From the NCBI GenBank assembly GCA_035267815.1, contig DATFLK010000028.1:1-26990 (forward strand): 26,990 bases of DNA. Reading direction: 5' to 3'. The translations under genes were made by a program, and so were the position numbers. This document shows positions 7,983 through 17,043 of the stretch, in pieces (positions within the stretch are counted from its first letter, which is position 1; each line of letters starts with the position of its first letter). Below the pieces are notes generated by a model that had not been told where the DNA came from, did not search any database, and saw only the letters and a list, made by a program, of their open reading frames with translations. The stretch is from DATFLK01 sp035267815 (lineage in GTDB: Bacteria; Pseudomonadota; Zetaproteobacteria; Mariprofundales; Mariprofundaceae).

Positions 7983-9227
7983 ATGAAAAGACGTGTTGTC
8001 GTTACCGGCATCGGGCTGGTGACGCCGCTGGGTGTTGGAACAGATAACACCTGGAAGGCTCTGATTAAAGGAAAGTCCGGTATAGGGCGTATTACTCGCT
8101 TTGATGCCGAAGCCAAGGGGATGCCGAGCCAGATTGCCGGCGAGGTGCCCGGCTTTGATATCGAGGCGTATGTAAACCGCAAGGATGCCCGGAAGATGGA
8201 CACCTTTATCCAGTACGGTGTAGCGGCAGCGCAGATGGCTCTCGAACAGTCGGGCTTGGTGGTTTCGGATGAGAATGCCGAGCGCGTCGGTGTGATCATT
8301 GGTTCCGGTATTGGTGGCCTTCCTGCCATCGAGGAGACGATGCGTGCCTACGAGCAGGGCGGTGCTCGCAAGATCTCCCCTTTCTTTATCCCAAGGACCA
8401 TCATCAATATGGTTTCCGGCTGGGTCTCCATGCTGACCGGGGCAAAGGGACCCAATTCGGCCACGGTCACGGCCTGCGCCACTGGTACGCATGCGATTGG
8501 TGATGCCTTCGAGGTGATTGCACGGGGCGAGGCCGATGCCATGCTGGCCGGTGGTACCGAGTCTTGTGTATGTGAGCTGGGTATCGGCGGTTTCTGTGCA
8601 TCCAAGGCGCTTTCCACCCGCAATGATGAACCTGAGCGCGCATCCCGTCCGTGGGATGCCGGGCGCGACGGATTCGTCATGGGCGAGGGTGCTGGCGTGT
8701 TGATGCTGGAATCTCTGGACTCGGCCAAGGCTCGCGGAGCCGATATTCTCGGTGAAGTGGTCGGTTACGGCATGTCCGGCGATGCCTATCATATGACAGC
8801 TCCTGCGCCGGAAGGAGAGGGTGGCGTTCGCTGTATGAAGGCGGCCCTTGCCTCGGGCGGTATCGATATCGAGAACGTGGACTACATCAACGCACACGGC
8901 ACCTCCACGCCGGCGGGCGATCTGGCCGAGACACAGGGTATCAAGGCCGTGTTCGGCGATCATGCCCGTTCCCTGATGGTCTCTTCCACGAAATCGATGA
9001 TCGGTCATCTTCTTGGTGCTGCAGGTGGTGTTGAGGCGGCCTTTACCGTGCTGGCCGTCCACCATGATACGGCCCCACCGACGATCAATCTCGACGATCC
9101 CGATCCCGAGTGCGATCTCGACTACGTGCCGAATGAGGCACGTCGGGCGAAGATCGATGTGGCGATCTCCAACTCGTTCGGATTTGGTGGCACGAACGCA
9201 TCGGTTGTGATCAGGAAGTTCCGTTAA
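7983..9227 (+). CDS. fabF: 3-oxoacyl-ACP synthase II (FabF)
   Basis: FabF elongates acyl-ACP by condensation with malonyl-ACP. The 414-residue protein has the Cys-His-His triad: Cys165 in TVTACATGTHAIGDAF, His305 in NAHGTSTPAGD and His342 in KSMIGHLLGAAGG, with the conserved Lys337. It starts with KRRVVVTGIGLVTPLG, as expected. It is the last gene of the lipid operon, with only 3 bp between acpP and its ATG, and a strong intrinsic terminator 29 bp after the stop. Confidence 0.98.
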   Translation: MKRRVVVTGIGLVTPLGVGTDNTWKALIKGKSGIGRITRFDAEAKGMPSQIAGEVPGFDIEAYVNRKDARKMDTFIQYGVAAAQMALEQSGLVVSDENAERVGVIIGSGIGGLPAIEETMRAYEQGGARKISPFFIPRTIINMVSGWVSMLTGAKGPNSATVTACATGTHAIGDAFEVIARGEADAMLAGGTESCVCELGIGGFCASKALSTRNDEPERASRPWDAGRDGFVMGEGAGVLMLESLDSAKARGADILGEVVGYGMSGDAYHMTAPAPEGEGGVRCMKAALASGGIDIENVDYINAHGTSTPAGDLAETQGIKAVFGDHARSLMVSSTKSMIGHLLGAAGGVEAAFTVLAVHHDTAPPTINLDDPDPECDLDYVPNEARRAKIDVAISNSFGFGGTNASVVIRKFR

Positions 9228-9255
9228 CCGCGGCAGTGATCCTGCTTGATTGAAT

Positions 9256-9286
9256 AAAGGGCGCATGAATGCGCCCTTTGTCTTTT
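9256..9286 (+). terminator. Intrinsic terminator of the fab operon
   Basis: AAAGGGCGCAT (9256-9266) pairs perfectly with ATGCGCCCTTT (9269-9279) around a two-base gap and is followed by TTGTCTTTT. It sits just after fabF on the same strand. Confidence 0.9.
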
Positions 9287-9333
9287 CGTTCTGACCATTG
9301 TTCTCCGTTTTGGCGACGCGATAGAGTGGCGGC

Positions 9334-9414
9334 ATGACGATGCTTGAAATGGATACACGATCGCTGCCTTCATCCTCCCGTAAGCGGGAGCGCCCAGCCG
9401 GGGTGTTGGTCTGA
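9334..9414 (+). CDS. Possible 26-codon leader ORF before the response regulator
   Basis: An ATG-started ORF of 26 codons (MTMLEMDTRSLPSSSRKRER then PAGVLV) ends with TGA at 9412-9414, one base before the response-regulator ATG at 9416. The regulator itself has no convincing ribosome site, so coupled reinitiation from this leader would make sense. The leader also lacks a strong ribosome site, it resembles nothing I recognise, and short ORFs arise by chance. Confidence 0.25.
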   Translation: MTMLEMDTRSLPSSSRKRERPAGVLV

Positions 9415-9415
9415 G

Positions 9416-10078
9416 ATGCGGATTCTCCTGATCGAGGATGACCCGATGATTGGACGAAGCCTTCGACAGGCGTTGAAGGATGACGGTATGGCGGTGGACT
9501 GGGTCAAGGACGGAGAGAACGGACTGCTCTCGTTCGAATCCGGCCAGTACGGACTCGTACTCCTTGATCTCGGCCTGCCGCGCAGGTCCGGTTTTGAACT
9601 GCTCAGACATATCCGGGGGCGCGGTGATCAGACCCCCTTGATCATTATCACCGCTTGGGACAAAACCGATGATCGCGTGCAGGGCCTTGATCTCGGCGCA
9701 GATGACTTTCTCGTAAAGCCTTTTGAGTTCAAGGAGCTGTCCGCCAGAATGCGGGCGGTTCTGCGCCGAAACGCCGGCCATGCCATTTCGACCATCGGGA
9801 ATGGCGAGATTGCGCTCAATCTTGCCACGCACGAGGCGAGTTACCGCGGAAAAACGGAGCGTTTGCCTCCCCGGGAGTTCGCACTGCTCCACGCGTTGGT
9901 CGAGCATCCCGGCATGATTCTCTCCCGCAGCCAGCTTGAAGATCGTTTGTACGGTTGGGATGAAGAGGTGGAGAGCAATGCGGTCGATGTTCTGATCTAC
10001 TACCTTCGCAAGAAATTCGGCAACGAGATGATCCGCAATGTCCGTGGAGTGGGCTGGATGGTGGCCCGGGAACCATGA
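9416..10078 (+). CDS. OmpR/PhoB-family response regulator (QseB/PmrA-like)
   Basis: This 220-residue DNA-binding response regulator has an N-terminal receiver domain: acidic pair in IEDDP (residues 7-9), phosphoacceptor Asp51 in LLDLGLP, Thr79-Ala80, and Lys101 in LVKPFEFKEL. The C-terminal winged helix shows LPPREFALLHALVEHPG and SNAVDVLIYYLRKKFG then IRNVRGVGWMV, the OmpR/PhoB signature. The subgroup resembles QseB/PmrA. The chosen ATG gives the standard MRILLIEDD opening; the frame is open for 24 more codons upstream without homology. The kinase gene overlaps its end. The convergent efflux operon just downstream is a plausible target, but this is inference from position only. Confidence 0.93.
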   Translation: MRILLIEDDPMIGRSLRQALKDDGMAVDWVKDGENGLLSFESGQYGLVLLDLGLPRRSGFELLRHIRGRGDQTPLIIITAWDKTDDRVQGLDLGADDFLVKPFEFKELSARMRAVLRRNAGHAISTIGNGEIALNLATHEASYRGKTERLPPREFALLHALVEHPGMILSRSQLEDRLYGWDEEVESNAVDVLIYYLRKKFGNEMIRNVRGVGWMVAREP

Positions 10079-11388
10079 TGTCACTGAAAAGGCGACTGAT
10101 CGTCTGGCTGATTGCCTTGCTGACCGTTGTGGGGCTGCTTGCCGGAGCAATCTCCTATTGGCTGGCAAGTAGCGAGGCCAATATGCTGCTCGATCATCAG
10201 TTGCGCCAGATTGCCCGTGGTGTCGGTAGCGTTCCTCTGTCGTCAACGCCACGTCCCCGGACCTCACAGAGCGATGAAGAGCGAGAGAACGATTTCGCCA
10301 TTCAGGTATGGGGACATGATGGCACTCTGACAGGCACAACGCATCCGGGATTTGCGCTTCCACGTCAACACAACGAGGGTTTTTCGCATGTCGATGTCAA
10401 CGGCCAGACATGGCGTGTCTATACCCGGATAGAAGCGACCCGTACCGTGCAGGTATCGCAATGGGAAGAGGTGCGTGGCGAGATCGCCACTCACGCCGCC
10501 ATACGGGGAATGCTTCCGGTGATTGTATTGATGCCGCTGACCTGGCTGCTGGTTGTCTTTGCCATCGAACGTATTCTGAAGCCACTTAAGGCGGTCACGC
10601 ATGCGGTGACACGCCGTGATGCAGCCACACTGGAGCCCCTGCCCGTTAACGGCGTGCCCGAAGAGATTGTGCCGCTGATCGATGAGATGAATGCATTGCT
10701 GGCACGTCTTCGCGAGGCGCTACGCTCTCAAAAGGAGTTTCTGTCGGATGCGGCGCATGAGTTGCGTACCCCCCTTACAGCACTCCAGTTACAGCTGCAG
10801 AACCTCGTTTCCCATCAGCAACGGGAGGATACCGACGCCTGTATCGACGAGATGCGACGCGGGCTGCGGCGAGCCTCCCGTCTGGTCGAACAGTTGTTGA
10901 AGATGGCCCGTTCAGAGTCTATGCAAACCAATAGGCGCGAAGCAGTGAATCTGGAGTCGGTGGCGAAGTCGACCATCGCCGACCTGCTGCCACTTGCCGA
11001 GGAGAAGGGGATTGATCTCGGTATGGTACGGAACGAACCGGTCACGATCATGGCTCATTCAGATGATATCCGCACCCTGATTGAAAACCTGATCGATAAC
11101 GCCATTCGCTATACCCCATCGTGTGGCCGGGTTGATATCGATGTCATGCGTGACACTGATTCGGCTTCGGTCACCGTCACCGATACCGGTCCCGGCATTC
11201 CGGACGAGCTGCTGCCGAGGGTGTTTGATCGTTTCTTCCGTGTTGCCGGTCAGGATATCGAAGGAAGCGGTATCGGACTTGCGATCGTCAAGGCGATCGC
11301 CGATCACGAAGGCGCGGATGTGATAATCAGTAACCGGATTGATGAAGAAGGCCTTTCCGCCCGGGTGGTTTTTTTCCATATAGCCTGA
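10075..11388 (+). CDS. Sensor histidine kinase (QseC/PmrB-like)
   Basis: This 437-residue inner-membrane kinase partners with the preceding regulator; its ATG overlaps the regulator stop by 4 bp. Two membrane segments (about 8-30 and 146-164) flank a periplasmic sensor region of about 115 residues. A HAMP-like stretch follows, then the H-box with His228 in DAAHELRTPLTALQLQ, the N-box with Asn342 in LIENLIDNAIRYTP, and glycine boxes DTGPGIP and GSGIGLAIVKA. All catalytic boxes are present. The signal sensed cannot be read from the sequence. Confidence 0.93.
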   Translation: MMSLKRRLIVWLIALLTVVGLLAGAISYWLASSEANMLLDHQLRQIARGVGSVPLSSTPRPRTSQSDEERENDFAIQVWGHDGTLTGTTHPGFALPRQHNEGFSHVDVNGQTWRVYTRIEATRTVQVSQWEEVRGEIATHAAIRGMLPVIVLMPLTWLLVVFAIERILKPLKAVTHAVTRRDAATLEPLPVNGVPEEIVPLIDEMNALLARLREALRSQKEFLSDAAHELRTPLTALQLQLQNLVSHQQREDTDACIDEMRRGLRRASRLVEQLLKMARSESMQTNRREAVNLESVAKSTIADLLPLAEEKGIDLGMVRNEPVTIMAHSDDIRTLIENLIDNAIRYTPSCGRVDIDVMRDTDSASVTVTDTGPGIPDELLPRVFDRFFRVAGQDIEGSGIGLAIVKAIADHEGADVIISNRIDEEGLSARVVFFHIA

Positions 11389-11402
11389 ATCCGGAGGTGT
11401 CC

Positions 11403-12797
11403 TCAATTACCTCGTTTCGCTTGATTGGATATGTTGGCCGCCGGTTCGCCGAGCAGGATCGATAGGGCCACCTGCTGTTCAAGAAGGCTCTGTTGCAGAG
11501 ATAGTTCCTTGATACGTTTGGTCAGGTAGGCATTTCGAATGGTGCTGTAGTTCAGCAGTTTCATGTTACCGGCAAGAAGGGCCTTGAATGCCTTCTGCTT
11601 CACCTCCTTCAGCTTGGGAATATAGTGCTGCATGCGCTGCCATAGGTGGAAGGCGATGGTTTGGTCACGATGAATCCTGGAGATATCGACTATCGTGCTG
11701 GCCATTCTCGCATTGAACTCCTCGTGCAGCTTGTCTCGCGTGGCCCGGGCGGTGGCAATATTGCCGCGATTGATGTTCAGGACCGGTAGACTCATATTGA
11801 TCAAGGGTCCGATCGACCAGACACCGCTGGTATCGCGTTGTCGACTCAGGCCGATGCTGACATTGGGGAATTGGGAGAGGATGGCCTGCCGTAGCCGTGC
11901 ATTCTGGCTTTTGTAGCCGTGGCGCAGGGCGATCAGGTCCGGCCGAAAGTCGGCTAGGTGATTGATCGCCTTTTTCAGCCTTGCCTCAGTCATGGCATGG
12001 TACTTCTCTTTCATCTTTGCCAGGTGAAGGTCGACATCGGGTGAAACCCCTAGCAGGAGCGCCAAATTCATCCGGGTCTTGTTCAGTTTCCTTTGGGCAT
12101 CGGTGAGAGCGCTTTTGACATCCAGCAGCGAACCCAGCGCGATGCCTAACTGGTCGAGTGTGGTGTTATGACGCATCAGGAGTCCCTGTACGTGCTCGTA
12201 TAGGGTGCTGGCTTGGTCATTCTGCTTCTTCAGCAGCGCGACCAGTTTTTGCTGGATATGCTGACGGATAAACAGGATCCGAGCCTGCTGAACGACCTGC
12301 CACTCCTGCCAGAGGATGTCCATCGATACCTGTTGTACCGTTGCCCGGCCCGCATCTATTTTGGCATGACGCGTGATCAGGCTTCGGATATTAAAGCCTA
12401 GGTTGTAGGTATAGCCGTTGACCAGTTGCGGGTCGCTGTTGCCTGTCGTTTTCTGCTGCTCTGCACCGAACTTGGGATCGGGAAGTAACCCGGCGGCAAA
12501 CAGTTGTGCACGGGCTACGTGCATCTTTTTTCGCGTAGCTTTCAGTTGCGGGTTATTGAGCACGGCCAGGATCGAAATCTCCATTTCGTCCAGTCCGTCC
12601 TGGAGATCGACCGTATAACGCTTCTGTTCTCCGAACAGGCGTGCGTAGTGGGGTGCGTCGATATGGACGGTGAGTGCGTCTAGCTTTCCAGAAAGCGGTG
12701 AGGAGGTTTGCAGCGGCTTGGCATGATAATGGGCACAGCCACTGCTCACGGCCAGCAGGCAGATGGTCAACCAGCTCCGAAGGTGTTGGCCGATCAT
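11403..12797 (-). CDS. TolC-family outer-membrane efflux lipoprotein
   Basis: The 464-residue protein has a lipoprotein signal ending at Cys21 (VSSGC) and two repeated long alpha-helical regions typical of outer-membrane efflux channels. Recognisable segments include LKATRKKMHVARAQLFAAGL then PDP near residue 100, and PNVSIGLSRQRD with a run of Leu/Ala-rich helices after it. It is the last gene of the efflux operon, overlapping the RND gene by 4 bp (ATGA). With the adaptor and pump it would span the envelope. Its 3' end faces the kinase gene with 14 bp between stops and no room for a standard terminator. Confidence 0.88.
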   Translation of the reverse strand: MIGQHLRSWLTICLLAVSSGCAHYHAKPLQTSSPLSGKLDALTVHIDAPHYARLFGEQKRYTVDLQDGLDEMEISILAVLNNPQLKATRKKMHVARAQLFAAGLLPDPKFGAEQQKTTGNSDPQLVNGYTYNLGFNIRSLITRHAKIDAGRATVQQVSMDILWQEWQVVQQARILFIRQHIQQKLVALLKKQNDQASTLYEHVQGLLMRHNTTLDQLGIALGSLLDVKSALTDAQRKLNKTRMNLALLLGVSPDVDLHLAKMKEKYHAMTEARLKKAINHLADFRPDLIALRHGYKSQNARLRQAILSQFPNVSIGLSRQRDTSGVWSIGPLINMSLPVLNINRGNIATARATRDKLHEEFNARMASTIVDISRIHRDQTIAFHLWQRMQHYIPKLKEVKQKAFKALLAGNMKLLNYSTIRNAYLTKRIKELSLQQSLLEQQVALSILLGEPAANISNQAKRGN

Positions 12798-15700
12798 GCG
12801 AGTTCCTCTTGGTTCGAGCGTCCAAGCTTCAGATGTAACAGCATGCCGTAGAGCAGAGGTACGATCATCAGAACCAGAGGCAGCTGCACCACAAGGCCCG
12901 AGATGATGGCAATGGCCATGGGTTGCTGCATGGCGGAGCCCTGTCCGATATCCATGGCGAGCGGAAGCAACGCCAGGATAGCCGCGAAGGTGGTCATGGC
13001 AATCGGTCTCAGACGCATCTGACCGGCTTCGATGATGGCGTCCCGGAACGGCGTGCCGCTGCGGATTAGAACATCATATTCCGAGAAGTAGAAGATAGAG
13101 ACCTCGGTAACAATACCGATGATCATGGTCATGCCCATCATGGCGGTAATATTCAGTTCGGTGTTGCTAACCCAGAGGCCAATGAAAACCGCGGCGGTTG
13201 CCAGCAGCGGGGCGCTCATGATGGCCAGTGCGAGCAGCAGGTCTTCATAGAGATACAGAAGTAACAGGAATATCAATGCAATGGCGGCCCCGAATACAAC
13301 CATCATCCCCTTGAAGGCAATCTGTTGTTGATGGTAGAGGCCGCCAAGCTCGTAATACGTGCTGATTGGCAGCAGCCCTTTTTGTCTTAGGATATGTTTC
13401 ACATCGCGGAGCACCGATCCCATATCCCGGCCGCTGATACGGGCGGTGACGGCGACCATACGCTTCATGTCGTCGCGAACGATTTGCGGCTGGCCGGTCA
13501 GTCGCCGGATAGAGGCGATGCGTTTGAGCTGGTAGCGATGTCCATCGGGTGCACGAAGCCAGAGATGGTCCAGACTCCGTATTCGATGACGGATACTGCC
13601 CGGAACCCATACCCGGATGCCGACCATCTTGATGCCCTGACGGACCTTGGTGGTTACGAGGCCGGAGTAGTAGGCTTTCAACTGACGCGTTACGTTTTGG
13701 GGATTAACTCCTTCTAGTGCCGCTTTGTCACGTTGAATGCGGATGCTGATCGCATCCCCGGCTACCACGATGCCGTTGCGTACGTCGACGATGCCATCGA
13801 TCTTTGAGATGGCGTGGGCCACCTTCGGGGCTGTGCTCATTAGTTTTTTGTTGTCAGTATCGAAGAGCTTGATCTCAACCGGTTGAGGCACGGCTGTCAG
13901 GTCGCCGATCAGGTCCTCCATCAGTTGTGCCATGTCGATATCAAGTCCCGGCACATCATGCGTGATACGCTGGCGTACCTCGGCCATGATCTGTTCTACC
14001 GGTCGGCGCGGAAATGGCGTAAGCCGGATGAAGAAATCTCCTTGATTGGCTTCCGTGAGACCACCGCTGAGTTGCGCGCCGGTACGTCGCGAGTAGGTAG
14101 CGATACCGTTGGTATGCTGCAGGATATTTTCCACCTGTCGAAGAAGGCGATCGGTTTCACTCAGGGAGGTGCCTGGTGGAGCGCGGTAATCGAGAATAAA
14201 CCCGCCCTCGTCCATGTGTGGCATAAAACCGCTGCCGGTCTGCTGCCAGCCGATATAGCCGAGCAATAGAAGCGGAATGAGTCCGACAAATACCTTCCAT
14301 GGGCGATCCTGCAATCGGGACATCAAATGGACGTATCGTTTCAGAAAGTACTGCGTGATTCGTCCTCCATCCGTCTTCTTCCCGTCACGTTCGTTCAACA
14401 GACGTGCCGCGAGCAGTGGCACGACCATCCAGGCGAAGAAATAGGAGATAATCAGAGAACTGGCCATGGTGAGTGAGAGCGCCTTGAAAAAGGCCCCGGT
14501 AACGCCGGACAGGAAAGCTAACGGCAGAAAGATGATGATGGTGGCCATGGATGAGCCGGTTAGCGGTCTGGAGAAGTCCTGCATGGCCGCCTGGATGATC
14601 TCACGGTGGTGCCCATCCTGTTGGCGTAATCGGCTGATGATGTGTTCGACCATGACGATAGCATCGTCGATGACAAGCCCGACCGCGGCGGCCATGCCGC
14701 CCAGTGTCATAATATTGAAACTCATATGAAGCACGAACAGCAACAGGATCGTGGCTGCCATGACGGCAGGCACGATGAGCATGGAGATCAGCGTTAGTTT
14801 GAGGCTCCGGAGAAAGAAGAGGATTAGAGCAGCGGCGAGGATGACACCAATGATAATGGCATCCCGGACACTGGCGGCTGATTCGACGATCAGTTGGCTT
14901 TGGTCGTACCAATTGTGGATCTTGATGCCTACGGGGAGCTTGTCGCGAATCCTGTGTAGGTGTTGACGTACCTTGTGAATAATAGAAACGGTGTTACCGC
15001 CAGGTTGCTGGTAGACCTGAAGCAGAACGGCGTTTCGTCCTGCGGCAGTAACCCGCAACCATTGTGGCTTGGTGGCTGCGCGTACGGTAGCGATATCCTC
15101 CAGTCGGACCAGTCCGTTGGCACCGCTGCGTAATACGGTGCTGCGCAACGAATCAAGATCCCGAATACGGGTGTCCGACAGCATCAGATAGAGTTTGAAG
15201 TGGTCCTCGATCCGTCCGACGGATTGAAGTACGTTGGCGGCCGAGAGTGCTTTCACTACATCGGTGAGCGTCAGACCATAGGCGGTCAATCGTGCCGGAT
15301 CGACATCCACTCTCAATTCCGATATGCCACCACCCAACACGCGGATTTTGGCGACTCCGGAGATTTCGGAGAGAAGCGGTGCCAGCTGATATTTGGCGAC
15401 GTCGCGGATCGCTACCTGATCAAGCTTTTTCGAGGTAAGACTGTAGGCCGCGACGGGGAATACGGTAGGATCCATGCGCCTGGCATTGAAGCTGGTGCCA
15501 GGCGGAAGTGAGGAGAGGAGGCGATTGACGGCCGATTCGGATTGTTGCAGGGCCATCGGCATATTGGAGCCCCAGTCAAAATTGACCGAGACCTCCGCGC
15601 TGCCGCGGCTGGTGGTTGAACGGATGTGACGAACGCCCGGGACAGAGCGGAGTGCTTGCTCCACCGGTCGAGTGACGGCCACCTCCATCTGTTCGGCCGG

Positions 15701-15862
15701 CCGATCGCCGACGTTCAGATTGACAACGATGCGGGGAAAATTGACGTGAGGGAACAGCGCGACGGGAAGCCTGAAGGCGCTGGCGATCCCGCCGATGGCC
15801 AGGATGATCAGCAGGAACAGAATCGATGTGCGATGACGAAAGGCCCAACGCGACAGGTTCAT
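12794..15862 (-). CDS. RND-family efflux pump, inner-membrane subunit
   Basis: The 1022-residue protein has the RND plan: a first membrane helix (about 12-30), a large periplasmic loop, a block of helices, a second loop and a final helix block. It opens with the family motif LPVALFPHVNFPRIVV (usually DLFPxxxxP). Proton-relay Asp399 and Asp400 lie in GGMAAAVGLVIDDAIVMVEHI, as in drug and solvent pumps (HAE-1-like); the single-Asp heavy-metal pattern is not seen. GMTMIIGIVTEVSIFYFSEY occupies the equivalent helix of the second half, with Glu in place of the usual polar residue. Adaptor and channel genes overlap it by 4 bp on either side. Substrate is unknown. Confidence 0.93.
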   Translation of the reverse strand: MNLSRWAFRHRTSILFLLIILAIGGIASAFRLPVALFPHVNFPRIVVNLNVGDRPAEQMEVAVTRPVEQALRSVPGVRHIRSTTSRGSAEVSVNFDWGSNMPMALQQSESAVNRLLSSLPPGTSFNARRMDPTVFPVAAYSLTSKKLDQVAIRDVAKYQLAPLLSEISGVAKIRVLGGGISELRVDVDPARLTAYGLTLTDVVKALSAANVLQSVGRIEDHFKLYLMLSDTRIRDLDSLRSTVLRSGANGLVRLEDIATVRAATKPQWLRVTAAGRNAVLLQVYQQPGGNTVSIIHKVRQHLHRIRDKLPVGIKIHNWYDQSQLIVESAASVRDAIIIGVILAAALILFFLRSLKLTLISMLIVPAVMAATILLLFVLHMSFNIMTLGGMAAAVGLVIDDAIVMVEHIISRLRQQDGHHREIIQAAMQDFSRPLTGSSMATIIIFLPLAFLSGVTGAFFKALSLTMASSLIISYFFAWMVVPLLAARLLNERDGKKTDGGRITQYFLKRYVHLMSRLQDRPWKVFVGLIPLLLLGYIGWQQTGSGFMPHMDEGGFILDYRAPPGTSLSETDRLLRQVENILQHTNGIATYSRRTGAQLSGGLTEANQGDFFIRLTPFPRRPVEQIMAEVRQRITHDVPGLDIDMAQLMEDLIGDLTAVPQPVEIKLFDTDNKKLMSTAPKVAHAISKIDGIVDVRNGIVVAGDAISIRIQRDKAALEGVNPQNVTRQLKAYYSGLVTTKVRQGIKMVGIRVWVPGSIRHRIRSLDHLWLRAPDGHRYQLKRIASIRRLTGQPQIVRDDMKRMVAVTARISGRDMGSVLRDVKHILRQKGLLPISTYYELGGLYHQQQIAFKGMMVVFGAAIALIFLLLLYLYEDLLLALAIMSAPLLATAAVFIGLWVSNTELNITAMMGMTMIIGIVTEVSIFYFSEYDVLIRSGTPFRDAIIEAGQMRLRPIAMTTFAAILALLPLAMDIGQGSAMQQPMAIAIISGLVVQLPLVLMIVPLLYGMLLHLKLGRSNQEELA

Positions 15863-16923
15863 GGCGTGTGCTCGCGTACCTTCATGCCGTCGGAGAGTTC
15901 GTAATTGCCTAGGATTACAACATGCTCGCCCGCATGGAGTGGGCCGTGTACCGCCGTTTTGCCGTTTTCGCTAAGCACGGTCTCGATGTTGATACGTCGT
16001 GCCTTATGCTTCCGTATGATGAACAGGTAATCACCCTGGCTGTCATGCAGTACGGCACTGTTCGGTACCGTAAGCGCTCCTGAAACGGTGTTCAGTGTGA
16101 TGATGGCTTCCACCTGCATGCCGGGAGTGAAGTTGCGGGTCTGTTCGTTTTGAAGCAGGACAACGGCATCAACCAGACGCGTTTTCGGATCGATGACCCG
16201 GTGCATGGAGGCGATGTCGCTTTCGGCCGTCACCGTCTTGTCGAAGACCGATTCCAGATGTACCGGCATTCCCTGACGGATATGTTTGCTCTCCTCAGGT
16301 TCCGAGCCGACGATCACCTTGAGGCGATCGCTGCGCCCCAGGATCAGAAGCGTACTTCCTGCGCTGACCCGCTGCCCCCGCTTGACCGCGACGCTCGATA
16401 CGATACCGCTGAAAGGGGAACGAATGATATCGAGCGCATTGTTGACGCCCTGATCCTCCATCTGGGTGACTTGGTTTTCAGCATCGGCAAGGTTCTTCTT
16501 GGCGGCCGTAATCTGGGCCTGTGTGGCGAAGTGCTGATCGTACAGCTCTTTAAGACGTTTCAGGTTCTTCTTGGCATAGTTGCGTGCGTTGATGGCCTGA
16601 CGGTAGGCTTTAAGGCCCGAAGCGGAGGTTCTGATTTGGGCCAGCACATCGCCTTTACGGACGGGTTGTCCCGGCATCACCGAAAGGTGGACGATCTGGC
16701 CTGCATGAGCCGAGTTGATGTTGCTGAGCCAGGCATTATCGAAACCCACCTTGCCGTAGGCCTTCACCGTTTTTGAAATATCCTCTCTGGCGACGGCGAC
16801 GCTTTTGACCAATACGGAGGATGACTGCTCGCCGGCATGTGCCAAACCCGGCTGCAGAGCGCAAAGGAGAACAAGCCATATCAAACCAACCAGATGTGTC
16901 ACTGTGCTCGGGGCCGTCTTCAT
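15859..16923 (-). CDS. RND efflux membrane-fusion (adaptor) protein
   Basis: This 354-residue periplasmic adaptor has a signal peptide (1-30, ending LAHA), a biotinyl-lipoyl half-motif at about 55-95 (GQIVHLSVMPGQPVRKGDVLAQI), a coiled-coil hairpin at about 95-150, and the second lipoyl half with IRSPFSGIVSSVAVKRGQRVSAG. Beta-barrel and membrane-proximal domains follow (LTVPNSAVLHDSQGDYLFII). It is the first gene of the efflux operon; GGAAAGGAAA precedes its ATG. The operon promoter must lie in the divergent gap of 16924-17043 shared with pabB, where I could not pick a convincing pair of boxes. Confidence 0.92.
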   Translation of the reverse strand: MKTAPSTVTHLVGLIWLVLLCALQPGLAHAGEQSSSVLVKSVAVAREDISKTVKAYGKVGFDNAWLSNINSAHAGQIVHLSVMPGQPVRKGDVLAQIRTSASGLKAYRQAINARNYAKKNLKRLKELYDQHFATQAQITAAKKNLADAENQVTQMEDQGVNNALDIIRSPFSGIVSSVAVKRGQRVSAGSTLLILGRSDRLKVIVGSEPEESKHIRQGMPVHLESVFDKTVTAESDIASMHRVIDPKTRLVDAVVLLQNEQTRNFTPGMQVEAIITLNTVSGALTVPNSAVLHDSQGDYLFIIRKHKARRINIETVLSENGKTAVHGPLHAGEHVVILGNYELSDGMKVREHTP

Positions 16924-17043
16924 CGTTTCCTTTCCATCATCATCTCCATACCGGCACAGCGTGGAGAGAAACAGTTAGCAGAGAATTAGAAGGTGACGGG
17001 TGTTTCATTTTCTTGCGCGGCGAACCGTTTGAGTGACGGAACG

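Noticed and set aside
7698..9335. 545-codon minus-strand open frame across acpP and fabF
   Set aside because: It lies antisense to two unmistakable genes; its length reflects their codon bias. The His/Arg/Gly-rich composition has no domain.
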